A stretch of DNA of 45,651 nucleotides. Source: a virus. A model generated the notes under the pieces. The model was not told the DNA's origin, made no database searches, and saw nothing but the letters and a program-made list of their open reading frames with translations. Each line of letters starts with the position of its first letter. Positions within the stretch are counted from its first letter, which is position 1. Location: the IMG/VR virus record IMGVR_UViG_3300050033_000555, positions 1 to 45,651 of that record, one strand, 5' to 3'. Positions 29,520 to 37,021 of the stretch are shown piece after piece. Both the position numbers and the translations under genes were made by a program.

Positions 29520-30351
29520 CTACGCAACGAGCTTGCGCATCTCCTCGGTGAGGGTCCAAAGCGCCTTGTTCAGGCGGGTGTTCTCGCTGATCCCGGCGAC
29601 CGGGCGGGTGTGCATGCGGCGCTGAGTCTCGCTGTTACGGCCGCGCAGGCCTCCGCCGACCAGGTTCTCTTGGGCGACGTTGAACGTGTTCCAGAAGTGT
29701 CGGGTCGTTGTCTTCGAGCCGGCGCGGGCGCATCACCTGCGCGGGTGTGATGGGCGATTCGCCGGCATCGTAGCGAAGTTCAAGGGCAGCCGTGGCAAAC
29801 GCGGCGCGCTGGCCTTCGTTCAGGCGGAGCTGGGAAAACTTCTCGACCGATTCGAGCATCTTCGGGAACTCCTCGACTATCGAGTACGGCGCGTCGATGA
29901 TGCCGTCTACCGATCCCGAGTGGCGGACGTTGATCTGCGACACGGTCCCGTCGCTGACAACCATGCCGTTGAGGCAGACCAGGCGAAACAGACCCGCGTC
30001 GAGTTTGTAAGCGGACGCGCCGTCGTGGGAATTCGTCAGAACCAGCTCGGGGTAGATCGAGCCCAGCGTCCGGATGGCCGGGGCGTCGCCGTTGCGCACG
30101 TCGCGGAAGCGGATCATGTGCTTGGTGAAATCCTGCTTGCCCTCGATACGGGTGCGGGATTGAGATGCGGCGACCGGGACGAAGCCCTCGCTGCGCATTT
30201 TCTCCACCACTTGGATGGTGGGGATGAAGGCGTATTTCGCGCTCATCCGGTCCCATGGCTGGGTTGCGAACACGGAAGGCGCCGTGCGCATCAGTTGGTC
30301 GTTCGTCAGGTGCTGGTTACCGCGGGTGATACTATTCGTTAGGTTGGACAT
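29520..30351 (-). pseudogene. DUF932 family gene with a frameshift near 29695
   Basis: From ATG 30351 (GGAGACACCC ribosome site) the protein reads MSNLTNSITRGNQHLTNDQL ... VFATQPWDRMSAKYAFIPTI, typical of DUF932. At ACACTTCTGG (complement of 29691-29700) the frame breaks: the expected DPT-LWNTFNVAQENLVGGGLR continues in the other frame and ends at TAG 29520-29522 (TRLNKALWTLTEEMRKLVA). Removing one pyrimidine restores about 277 codons. The cause may be a sequencing error, a real mutation or +1 slippage. DUF932 proteins occur in phages and conjugative elements; their role is unclear. Confidence 0.75.
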
Positions 30352-30375
30352 TGGGTGTCTCCAGTGTTCGATTTA

Positions 30376-30453
30376 AGGGTTCAGCGGCGGTTAGTGGCCG
30401 CTTCTGAACCCTGCTTACAAAACAACTATAGGACGCCAAGGTAAGGAAAACAA
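30376..30453 (-). promoter_or_regulatory. leftward promoter and leader hairpin of DUF932 operon
   Basis: On the minus strand TTGTTT (30448-30453) and TATAGT (30425-30430) with a 17-bp spacer. Downstream, AGGGTTCAG/CTGAACCCT (30376-30384 / 30404-30412) forms a 9-bp hairpin in the leader. Confidence 0.5.
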
Positions 30454-30494
30454 GGACTTTACCGCCTAGGCAGTCAATAGGTTAGCCGTTATCC

Positions 30495-30597
30495 CAGAGC
30501 CGATGCTGCATCGGGCCGCTTTTGCCCGATGACGGTAGCGTCGGCGGCGGAGCACGAGCCGCCTGGCAGAAGCCACGCAACCACGAAGCCTTCTCAA
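30495..30597 (+). ncRNA. structured leader element, copy B
   Basis: Starts CAGAGCC. Hairpin 1: GCCGATGCT / AGCGTCGGC (3' strand 30537-30545) around the inner CATCGGGC/GCCCGATG stem; GACGG is kept on the 3' side. Hairpin 2 GGCGG-AGCACGAG-CCGCC (30546-30550 / 30559-30563) abuts it. Tail AGCCACGCAACCACGAAGCC TTC. Sequence of hairpin 1 differs from copies A and C, yet pairs fully (covariation). It ends 9 bases before the terminase small-subunit ATG. Confidence 0.65.
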
Positions 30598-30605
30598 CCT
30601 AAACC

Positions 30606-31022
30606 ATGCCTCCTTCCAAGAACCCTACCGGCCGCCCCCCTGTCGCCGTAGACATCGAGAAGGTGGAGCTGATGGCGGCCATGGGCTGCACGGTGGAAGA
30701 GATCGCCGCCGAGCTGCGCATCTCTAAGCGCACCCTGATGCGCCGGCAGAAAGACCCGAAGTTTCTGGAATCGATCGAGCGGGGTAAGGCCCGCGGCCGC
30801 GCGACGTTGCGGCGCCTTCAGTGGAAATCGGCCAACGCCGGCAACGTCACGGCCCAGATCTGGCTGGGCAAGCAGCTCCTGGGACAGCGCGACCAGTGGG
30901 CCGTCGATCACTCCGGAGCAATCGCGCATAAGGCAGTCCTACCCGAATGGTTGCTGAAGCAGTTGAAACCGGCTGGCGATATGAGCCTCTCCCCAGTCAA
31001 CGAAGATTCCACGCCGACCTGA
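30606..31022 (+). CDS. terS: terminase small subunit
   Basis: 138 aa. N-terminal GRPPVAVDIEKVELMAAMGC, TVEEIAAELRISKRTLMRRQ is a DNA-binding HTH, then EKGKARGRATLRRLQWKSAN -like helices (SIERGKARGRATLRRLQWKS) and NVTAQIWLGKQLLGQRDQWA, a common TerS core. The next gene is the large subunit. Directly downstream of structured element B. Confidence 0.8.
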   Translation: MPPSKNPTGRPPVAVDIEKVELMAAMGCTVEEIAAELRISKRTLMRRQKDPKFLESIERGKARGRATLRRLQWKSANAGNVTAQIWLGKQLLGQRDQWAVDHSGAIAHKAVLPEWLLKQLKPAGDMSLSPVNEDSTPT

Positions 31023-32308
31023 GCACGCTCTACAAGGGCTACTCTGGGCCGATTGGCAGCGGAAAATCGTATGCGCTGATTTACGAGGCGCTCTTTCTGG
31101 CGGCGATGAATCCTGGGTTGCCCGGGCTCATAGGAGCCCCGACGTACCCGATGCTGCGCGATGCCACCCTGCGGACGGTCTACGAGATTCTGGACTCCGA
31201 GGATATCCGTTTCGACTTTGGGGTTACCGAAAGCATCCTGACGCTGCCGGACCCGCCCTTCTATGGCTCCGAGATTCTGTTTCGCAGCCTGGACAACTTC
31301 GAACGGTTGCGCGGCACGAACCTGGCATGGTTCGGACTGGATGAACTGACCTACTGCCCGCCGGCCGCCTGGAGCCGGTTACAAGGCAGGTTGCGGCATC
31401 CTGCGGCCAACCGGAGATGCGGATTCGCCGCATGGACGCCCAAGGGCTTCGATTGGGTCTACGAGACCTTCATCGCGGATCCGAAGCCGGGCTACAAAGC
31501 CACCCTGGCTTCTCCGCGCGAGAACAAGTACGTGGCCGAGACCGGGATGTACGAAGCCCTGCAAGCGGGTTACGACGAACGGCTCTACCGGCAAGAGGTG
31601 ATGGGCGAGTACCTCTCGCTCAACAGCGGAGCCGCCTACTACGCCTTCGACCGCCGGCAGAACGTCCGCGAATTGGAATACGAACCGCGCAGCCCGCTTT
31701 ACTGGTCTCTGGATTTCAACATCAACCCCATGTGCTCGATAATCGCTCAGATCGAAGACCAGTCGGATCGCAGCGATGTCCTGATGGGCCGCAGACGCCT
31801 GGCGGTGCACGTGATCGACGAATTGTTTCTGCCGGATTCGAATACCCCGGAAGCCTGCGAAGAGTTTGTGGAGCACACGAAGCTCTTTCACCACGGAACT
31901 CCTCTCCAGGTCTACGTCTACGGTGACGCCTCGGGTAGTGCGAGACAGCGGGCGGTGGGCGCCGGCGCCAACAGCGATTGGGCGGTGATCCGGCAGTTCT
32001 TCGCCAACCGGCGAGAATACCAGGTCAGTTTCAAGTACAAGTCCTCGAATCCATCGGTGCGCGATCGCGTCGCCGCGGTGAATGCCGGGCTCTGTAATTC
32101 CCAGCAGCAGCGCCGCGTGTTCGTGGATCCGCGATGCAAGAACCTGGTGCGCGACTTGGAGCGGGTGACGTTCAAGCCGGGTACCGGATCGCTCGATCAG
32201 ACCTCGGATCCGCAGTTGACGCACGTGTCCGACGCGCTCGGGTATCTGATCGAAAGCGAGATGGGCCTACGGCAGCCGGGCGGGGCGAGGCCGGAACGGC
32301 TGATCTAA
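30947..32308 (+). CDS. terL: terminase large subunit
   Basis: 453 aa. Walker A GPIGSGKS at 34-41, Walker B NLAWFGLDEL at about 125-134, motor domain to about 230; nuclease domain with SLDFNINPMCSIIAQ, VYVYGDASGSARQ and PQLTHVSDALGYLIE, whose aspartates fit the RNase H-like site. It starts 76 bases inside the small-subunit frame, an unusually long overlap; a later start would cut into the N-terminus (WRYEPLPSQRRFHADL). PBSX/T7-type packaging motor. Confidence 0.9.
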   Translation: MVAEAVETGWRYEPLPSQRRFHADLSTLYKGYSGPIGSGKSYALIYEALFLAAMNPGLPGLIGAPTYPMLRDATLRTVYEILDSEDIRFDFGVTESILTLPDPPFYGSEILFRSLDNFERLRGTNLAWFGLDELTYCPPAAWSRLQGRLRHPAANRRCGFAAWTPKGFDWVYETFIADPKPGYKATLASPRENKYVAETGMYEALQAGYDERLYRQEVMGEYLSLNSGAAYYAFDRRQNVRELEYEPRSPLYWSLDFNINPMCSIIAQIEDQSDRSDVLMGRRRLAVHVIDELFLPDSNTPEACEEFVEHTKLFHHGTPLQVYVYGDASGSARQRAVGAGANSDWAVIRQFFANRREYQVSFKYKSSNPSVRDRVAAVNAGLCNSQQQRRVFVDPRCKNLVRDLERVTFKPGTGSLDQTSDPQLTHVSDALGYLIESEMGLRQPGGARPERLI

Positions 32309-32380
32309 CGGGATCACGGGATAGCACTTTCAAAACACGGTTTCGTGGCGACCGAAAGGCCACGTACAAGGAGCAAAACG

Positions 32381-32629
32381 ATGAACGTCACATTTAGGTT
32401 TTTGCAGGGTACCGGAGACGCGCAAGAAATGATGCTGGAGATTTATAACCCAGCGCATGGAGTGGGCGGGAAGCACGAAGAGTCGAAGAAGACGGCCATT
32501 CGGATTGCGCAGCCGGCAGAGAGCGACACGATGGAAGACCGGCATTTCATCGAGACGATAGTGCTCATGACGAAGGCGCAGGCGCGGGCAGTGGCGAGCG
32601 CCTTGATGGGCGCCGCATCTGAGCTGTAA
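32381..32629 (+). CDS. hypothetical protein, 82 aa
   Basis: MNVTFRFLQGTGDAQEMMLE after AAGGAG; GTGGC/GCCAC hairpin lies just upstream in the leader. Unknown function. Confidence 0.6.
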   Translation: MNVTFRFLQGTGDAQEMMLEIYNPAHGVGGKHEESKKTAIRIAQPAESDTMEDRHFIETIVLMTKAQARAVASALMGAASEL

Positions 32630-32714
32630 GAACGCTAGCGGAGCTGAATCTGACAGGGCGGTGTGATGCCGCCCAACACATAACCACACGATAGGGCAGC
32701 CAACCACACCCGTT

Positions 32715-33014
32715 ATGACCACGAAAACTCCCCTCGGACCTAACGTGCGCCGCCTGCTTGCAGAGCGAGCCGCCCAAATCCAGGTCGAAGCTGCCAAGGA
32801 GAAATACGGCAAGGCCGGCGTGGGCGAGATTGCGGCGTTGTTGGCGTCCGATGGCCCGGCCGGCCTTCAATCGAACGTGAGGCAGGCATTCGAATGGCTG
32901 CGGAGCGCGTTAGCGGCACTGCGGCGTTCCCCTGGCGCAGAGCAGTGGGCAGACGACGAAGCGATGGCCGGCGAAATTGTGCGACAGATCAAAGAACGAC
33001 GGAACTCACTATGA
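32715..33014 (+). CDS. hypothetical protein, 99 aa
   Basis: MTTKTPLGPNVRRLLAERAA; helical, charged, with a GGGCGG/CCGCCC hairpin (32656-32674) in the leader. Unknown. Confidence 0.6.
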   Translation: MTTKTPLGPNVRRLLAERAAQIQVEAAKEKYGKAGVGEIAALLASDGPAGLQSNVRQAFEWLRSALAALRRSPGAEQWADDEAMAGEIVRQIKERRNSL

Positions 33015-33382
33015 AACTGCCGGCGACGCTCAAGATCAACGGGTTCGAGTGGAAGGTGGTGGAGTCGGACGCTGTGTCCAGAGAGGGCAGCGTCTTCGGG
33101 TCTTGTCACTACGCGACCCAGACGATTTACATCGACCCCAACACCACGGACCAGAAGAAAAAACAGTGTCTTCTGCACGAGATCATGCACGCGGTCGCAT
33201 GGCAGACCGGGCTATCGAAACGATTGAAGGATGACAAGCTCGAAGAAGAAATCGTTACCGCGCTTTCCTTTGGCATGTATCAGGTGCTGGCAGACAACGG
33301 GATGCTGACTGGGTTCGACAAAGAACATCCGGCGACGGGACAGCAGCTTCAAAAGCCCCAAAACAGAATCAAAAAGAAATGA
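33011..33382 (+). CDS. zinc metallopeptidase-like protein, 123 aa
   Basis: MKLPATLKINGFEWKVVESD; YIDPNTTDQKKKQCLLHEIM HAVAW contains HExxH (HEIMH), the zinc-binding helix of gluzincin/ImmA-type peptidases. Lies among packaging genes; possible role in removing a repressor or in virion assembly. ATGA overlaps on both sides. Confidence 0.7.
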   Translation: MKLPATLKINGFEWKVVESDAVSREGSVFGSCHYATQTIYIDPNTTDQKKKQCLLHEIMHAVAWQTGLSKRLKDDKLEEEIVTALSFGMYQVLADNGMLTGFDKEHPATGQQLQKPQNRIKKK

Positions 33383-34362
33383 ACTGCTCGCACGTTTCCC
33401 CTCACGTAAAACCAATCGAAGACCGTCTGCACGTGGTCGCAGCCGTATTCAACCCGGACCGTTTCCGTAGCCGCTACATGCACTACCGCTGTTTCGCGGA
33501 GCACATGGCGGCGTCGGGCGTTGTCCTCCACACCGTGGAACTGGCCTATGGCAGACGGGCGTTCGAACTGACCGAAGCCGGCAACCCGCTGCATATCCAA
33601 CTGCGCACCAATCAGGACATGTGGTACAAGGAGAACCTGCAAAATATCGCCGTGCAGCGCATGGGCCCGGAGTGCCAGTACTTGGCCTTCATCGACGCCG
33701 ATATGCAGATGACGCGGCCGGACTGGCCCTACGAGGCCATCCACCTGATGCAGCGTTATCCGGTAGTGCAGTTGTTCACGAGCTACAGCGCCTTGCAGTC
33801 CGGGTTCCGGCACGAAAGCACGATGCCCAGTTTCATGGGAGCCTGGCGGCAGGGCAAGCGCCCCGATGCAGAGGGGACCGGATGGCTGGGCGCCACCGGC
33901 GGAGCATGGGCAATGACGCGTTCAGCCTACCAGACGCTGGGCGGCCTACTGGACACCGAGCCCGTGGGCAGCGCCGACTGGCACATGATTTTCGCCCTGT
34001 TGGGGCTGACGGATCCGTACCTGCGCAAGCAAATGGTTAGCCCCGGATACTGCCGGGCGCTCGAGCAATGGGCGGCACGCGCCGCGCTGCTGCACGGGCG
34101 CATCGGGGTGGTGGACAATCACGCGATCCACTACTATCACGGGCCGATCAACCAGCGCGGCTACAGCACGCGGTGGCAGATTTTGACCAAGTACGCCTTC
34201 GATGCGTCAACCGACCTGGTGAAGGATCCGCAGGGCCTCTGGCAGTTCGTGGGCAACAAGCCGGACATGGAAAACGAGATTATCGCGTATCTGGAAGGCC
34301 GCGGAGATGATGTGGTCCCGCCGGCAGCCCCTGCGGTCCCGTTTGTGGGGTATGGGGCATAA
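33379..34362 (+). CDS. glycosyltransferase (GT2/GT-A-like)
   Basis: 327 aa. LHVVAAVFNPDRFRSRYMHY at the N-terminus, the DxD motif in YLAFIDADMQMTRPDWPYEA, WLGATGGAWAMTRSAYQTLG near the acceptor side, and the C-terminal YYHGPINQRGYSTRWQILTK. Phage glycosyltransferases may decorate virion proteins or DNA. Paired with the TPR-GT9-FkbM gene at 37022. Confidence 0.75.
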   Translation: MNCSHVSPHVKPIEDRLHVVAAVFNPDRFRSRYMHYRCFAEHMAASGVVLHTVELAYGRRAFELTEAGNPLHIQLRTNQDMWYKENLQNIAVQRMGPECQYLAFIDADMQMTRPDWPYEAIHLMQRYPVVQLFTSYSALQSGFRHESTMPSFMGAWRQGKRPDAEGTGWLGATGGAWAMTRSAYQTLGGLLDTEPVGSADWHMIFALLGLTDPYLRKQMVSPGYCRALEQWAARAALLHGRIGVVDNHAIHYYHGPINQRGYSTRWQILTKYAFDASTDLVKDPQGLWQFVGNKPDMENEIIAYLEGRGDDVVPPAAPAVPFVGYGA

Positions 34363-34408
34363 GCAACCGCGCGGCTGAAGCCAGCGGTTTCTCGCGCAAA
34401 GGAGTTTT

Positions 34409-34741
34409 ATGATCTTTTCAGCCTTGATTACCTTCGGTTCCACCGCTATCCAATTGACGGATCCCACCAACGGCGTCACCGACTGGCCGGCACATGCCCT
34501 GGCGCGGCGCGTCCTGATCGAGCCCTTGCGCGGCAACGGCGCCGCGGCCTACGTCGGACTCGCCAATGTTTCCAACAATGGAACGGGCGTCAGTATCCAG
34601 GAGCTCGCGGCCCCAGTGACCGGCGTGCCGTTGGACCGCTTCAACGATCCGGTGTCCGGCGCATACCTGGTGGATCCCGCGGTCTTCTGGGTCCATGGCA
34701 CCTCGGGCCAAAAAGTGAAAGTTACGCTCGTTTCAAATTAA
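34409..34741 (+). CDS. small virion protein candidate, 110 aa
   Basis: MIFSALITFGSTAIQLTDPT; all-beta, G/V/T-rich (ALARRVLIEPLRGNGAAAYV, ETAPVTGVPLDRFNDPVSG-like). Fits a small decoration or fibre-head protein. Leader contains the hairpin AACCGC/GCGGTT (34366-34390). Function inferred from position and fold type. Confidence 0.55.
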   Translation: MIFSALITFGSTAIQLTDPTNGVTDWPAHALARRVLIEPLRGNGAAAYVGLANVSNNGTGVSIQELAAPVTGVPLDRFNDPVSGAYLVDPAVFWVHGTSGQKVKVTLVSN

Positions 34742-34751
34742 GGCTCCCTGA

Positions 34752-36362
34752 ATGCCCCAAGTCCCCGTTGCCAAACTCAACCGCCGCTCCCCTGAGCATG
34801 TGCTTTACTCTGAGGCCTGGGAGATGTTCGAGCTTCTCGCCTCCGGGGGAATCCGGCTCAAGCAGGCGGCCGAGCAGTTCCTGGTGAGGGCGCCGAAGGA
34901 GCTCGTTGATGTATACGCAGAAAGAATCCGCCGGTTGACCTACCAGAACATCCTGGGCACCGTCTTGGGCTGGTATACCTCGCAGCTCTGGCGCAGGAAT
35001 CCACAGATCAACATCAAGCCGGATGGCGCCGATCCCTGGTACAAGGAGTTCCTTGGCAATTGCGACCGCGCCGCGAGCTCCTACAGCGATTTTCACCGGG
35101 CGACGTTCCGCAACTTGGCGCTCTATGGCCGAGCCTGGATACTGACGGACCGCCCGAAAGCCCTGGCGGAGCCGCAGAGCCGCGCCGATGAACAGCAGAT
35201 GGGCCTCGACAAGCCCTACGTGGTGCAGTACGCCCCGCAGGACGTGCTGAATTGGGCGACGGACGAAGCCGGCAACCTGGAATGGGTGGTCATCAAAGCC
35301 ATCGAGGACCAGCGCACGTTTCTCGAAGCATCGGGGACCGTGATCCGCTGGTATTACTTCGACCGGCAGAAATACCAGGTCTACAAGTGGGACGGCACCG
35401 AGAAGGCGATCCAGGGCAAGAACCAGGACGGATTCACGGACGGTCAGACCATTCAACTGATCGATTCCAACGGGAAAAACATCCAGCAGGAAAGCGCCTT
35501 TGCCGAGTTGGAAGATGAGGGAACGCACGCCCTGGCCGCGGTCAATCGGGTGCCCATCCGCCGTATCGTGTTGCCTGAGGAATTGTGGCTGGGCAATCGC
35601 AGCTTCCTGCAATTGGTCGATCACCTGAACCAGGACAATTCGCTGGCCTGGGGCTTGTTCATGGGCAACATCCCCATGCCGATTGTGTTCAGCGACCGCG
35701 ATCCCGGGCCGATGACCATCTCGCAAGTGGGCTACCTGATGTTCGGCCCGAACGACAAGTTCGAATGGGCGGCGCCGCCGGCGGCCAGTTACGCGCTTTC
35801 GCAGGCCCGCCTCGATACCTTGCGCGAGGAAATCTACCGAAGTTTCTACCTTCAGGCGCAGGGACGATCTTCGAGCGCTTCGGCGTCGGGAGCCTCCGGC
35901 TATTCGAAAGAGATAGACATGATGCCGGCCAACGAAATTCTCAACGGCTTCGGCGACCGCATCATCAACGTCATGCAGGACGTATTCGCCGACGTGGTAG
36001 TCGCCCGCGGGGGAGACGACGAGACAACCACTCTGGACGTTTCTGGTTTCACCTTCACCACGGAGCCGGTGACCGAATCCATTGGGACTGCCCAGGAGAT
36101 GCTGGATCTTGGCATCTTCGAAGCCAGCAAGACGCTGGAAAAAGCCTGTATGAAGCGAGTGGCGGCGGACTATCTCGAAGACCGCAACGAAGACATCAAG
36201 CAAACGATCTTCGACGAAATCGACGCATCGCCTACCACGGCGGAACGCGAGCAGCAAGGGAAGGATCAGCAGGTAGCTCAACAGCAGCAGGCCTTTGCGC
36301 AGAGCTTCAACCGGCTGGCCACGCGACAGCAGGCGAAAAATGAAGTGGGGGCAGTGGCGTAA
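34752..36362 (+). CDS. phage portal protein
   Basis: 536 aa. N-terminal VLYSEAWEMFELLASGGIRL and VYAERIRRLTYQNILGTVLG, then YVVQYAPQDVLNWATDEAGN, VGYLMFGPNDKFEWAAPPAA, and a Q/E-rich C-terminal coil (EREQQGKDQQVAQQQQAFAQ). It matches DUF4055/portal-type organisation and lies between terminase and capsid. Forms the dodecamer through which DNA enters the head. Confidence 0.85.
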   Translation: MPQVPVAKLNRRSPEHVLYSEAWEMFELLASGGIRLKQAAEQFLVRAPKELVDVYAERIRRLTYQNILGTVLGWYTSQLWRRNPQINIKPDGADPWYKEFLGNCDRAASSYSDFHRATFRNLALYGRAWILTDRPKALAEPQSRADEQQMGLDKPYVVQYAPQDVLNWATDEAGNLEWVVIKAIEDQRTFLEASGTVIRWYYFDRQKYQVYKWDGTEKAIQGKNQDGFTDGQTIQLIDSNGKNIQQESAFAELEDEGTHALAAVNRVPIRRIVLPEELWLGNRSFLQLVDHLNQDNSLAWGLFMGNIPMPIVFSDRDPGPMTISQVGYLMFGPNDKFEWAAPPAASYALSQARLDTLREEIYRSFYLQAQGRSSSASASGASGYSKEIDMMPANEILNGFGDRIINVMQDVFADVVVARGGDDETTTLDVSGFTFTTEPVTESIGTAQEMLDLGIFEASKTLEKACMKRVAADYLEDRNEDIKQTIFDEIDASPTTAEREQQGKDQQVAQQQQAFAQSFNRLATRQQAKNEVGAVA

Positions 36363-36498
36363 GTTCGCGTTCCGGTTGCCGCGCCCGCATCATTCGGTGC
36401 GCGCGATCACGGGCTTCCAGTTAGTGCCGCAATTCAACTGGCATGGCCGGCGCCGCTTCACGGCGTATTGGCTCGGCTGGTGTTGGAGAAATTGGTAA
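36340..36498 (+). CDS. small aromatic basic protein, 52 aa
   Basis: MKWGQWRKFAFRLPRPHHSV; W/F/R-rich throughout, overlapping the portal stop. Likely a small head or connector protein. Role unknown. Confidence 0.5.
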   Translation: MKWGQWRKFAFRLPRPHHSVRAITGFQLVPQFNWHGRRRFTAYWLGWCWRNW

Positions 36499-36509
36499 GG
36501 GGGACTTCG

Positions 36510-36689
36510 ATGGCGGAAGAAACGGGAGTTCATGCGGAAGCGACGTTCCAGATTTCGGATGTGACCAAGGTGCTGGCGGTACCGGATCTACTGAAGATGT
36601 ACATGGCACCAGCGGTGGCGGCGATCGCGCAGAAAGTCGAAAACGACTTGCTGGCGCTGCACGGGGGATTCACGGAGAAACTCATATGA
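36510..36689 (+). CDS. fragment of the major coat protein, 59 aa
   Basis: MAEETGVHAEATFQISDVTK, VLAVPDLLKMYMAPAVAAIA, QKVENDLLALHGGFT corresponds closely to residues about 86-128 of the coat protein at 43190 (VESTFNIPDATKVLASVDLL, DTYLRPAIIAIATRIENDLL). Own ATG with AAGGGGG and coupling to the next gene (ATGA). It may be an evolved assembly factor or a duplication relic. Confidence 0.65.
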   Translation: MAEETGVHAEATFQISDVTKVLAVPDLLKMYMAPAVAAIAQKVENDLLALHGGFTEKLI

Positions 36690-37021
36690 TGACGGGATTA
36701 CAGAAGTTGGCGGCAGAGAGGACCTTTGCTCGGGGGACCAGCAAAGCGGCGGTTCGCCGGAGCGCGGAGCGCGGGCGTGGCACGCTGTACCGCGGCAAGC
36801 CGGGCGACGTGATCGAAATGGACCGGGAGCGCGTGTACCGGGTTGCTCCGGACGGCAGCTTCCGCGGCACGCTTGCCGCCGTTACCTCCTCGCCTTCAAA
36901 GGCGAGCCGCGCGCGTAAGGCTCCGCGGTGTCGGGCACCTTGGATGCGGCACGATTGGCTGGAGGACGTGTGCGCCCGGTGCGGCGCCGCGCGGAACGTG
37001 ACGACAAAGGCGGCGGCATAA
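36686..37021 (+). CDS. basic hypothetical protein, 111 aa
   Basis: MMTGLQKLAAERTFARGTSK, then R/K-rich, with CARCGAARN near the end. The first part (RGTLYRGKPGDVIEMDRERV) could be a small barrel. Unknown. Confidence 0.55.
   Translation: MMTGLQKLAAERTFARGTSKAAVRRSAERGRGTLYRGKPGDVIEMDRERVYRVAPDGSFRGTLAAVTSSPSKASRARKAPRCRAPWMRHDWLEDVCARCGAARNVTTKAAA

Noticed and set aside
34722-36281. 519-aa minus-strand frame
   Set aside because: It is the complement of the portal gene; the plus strand has motifs and the ribosome site.
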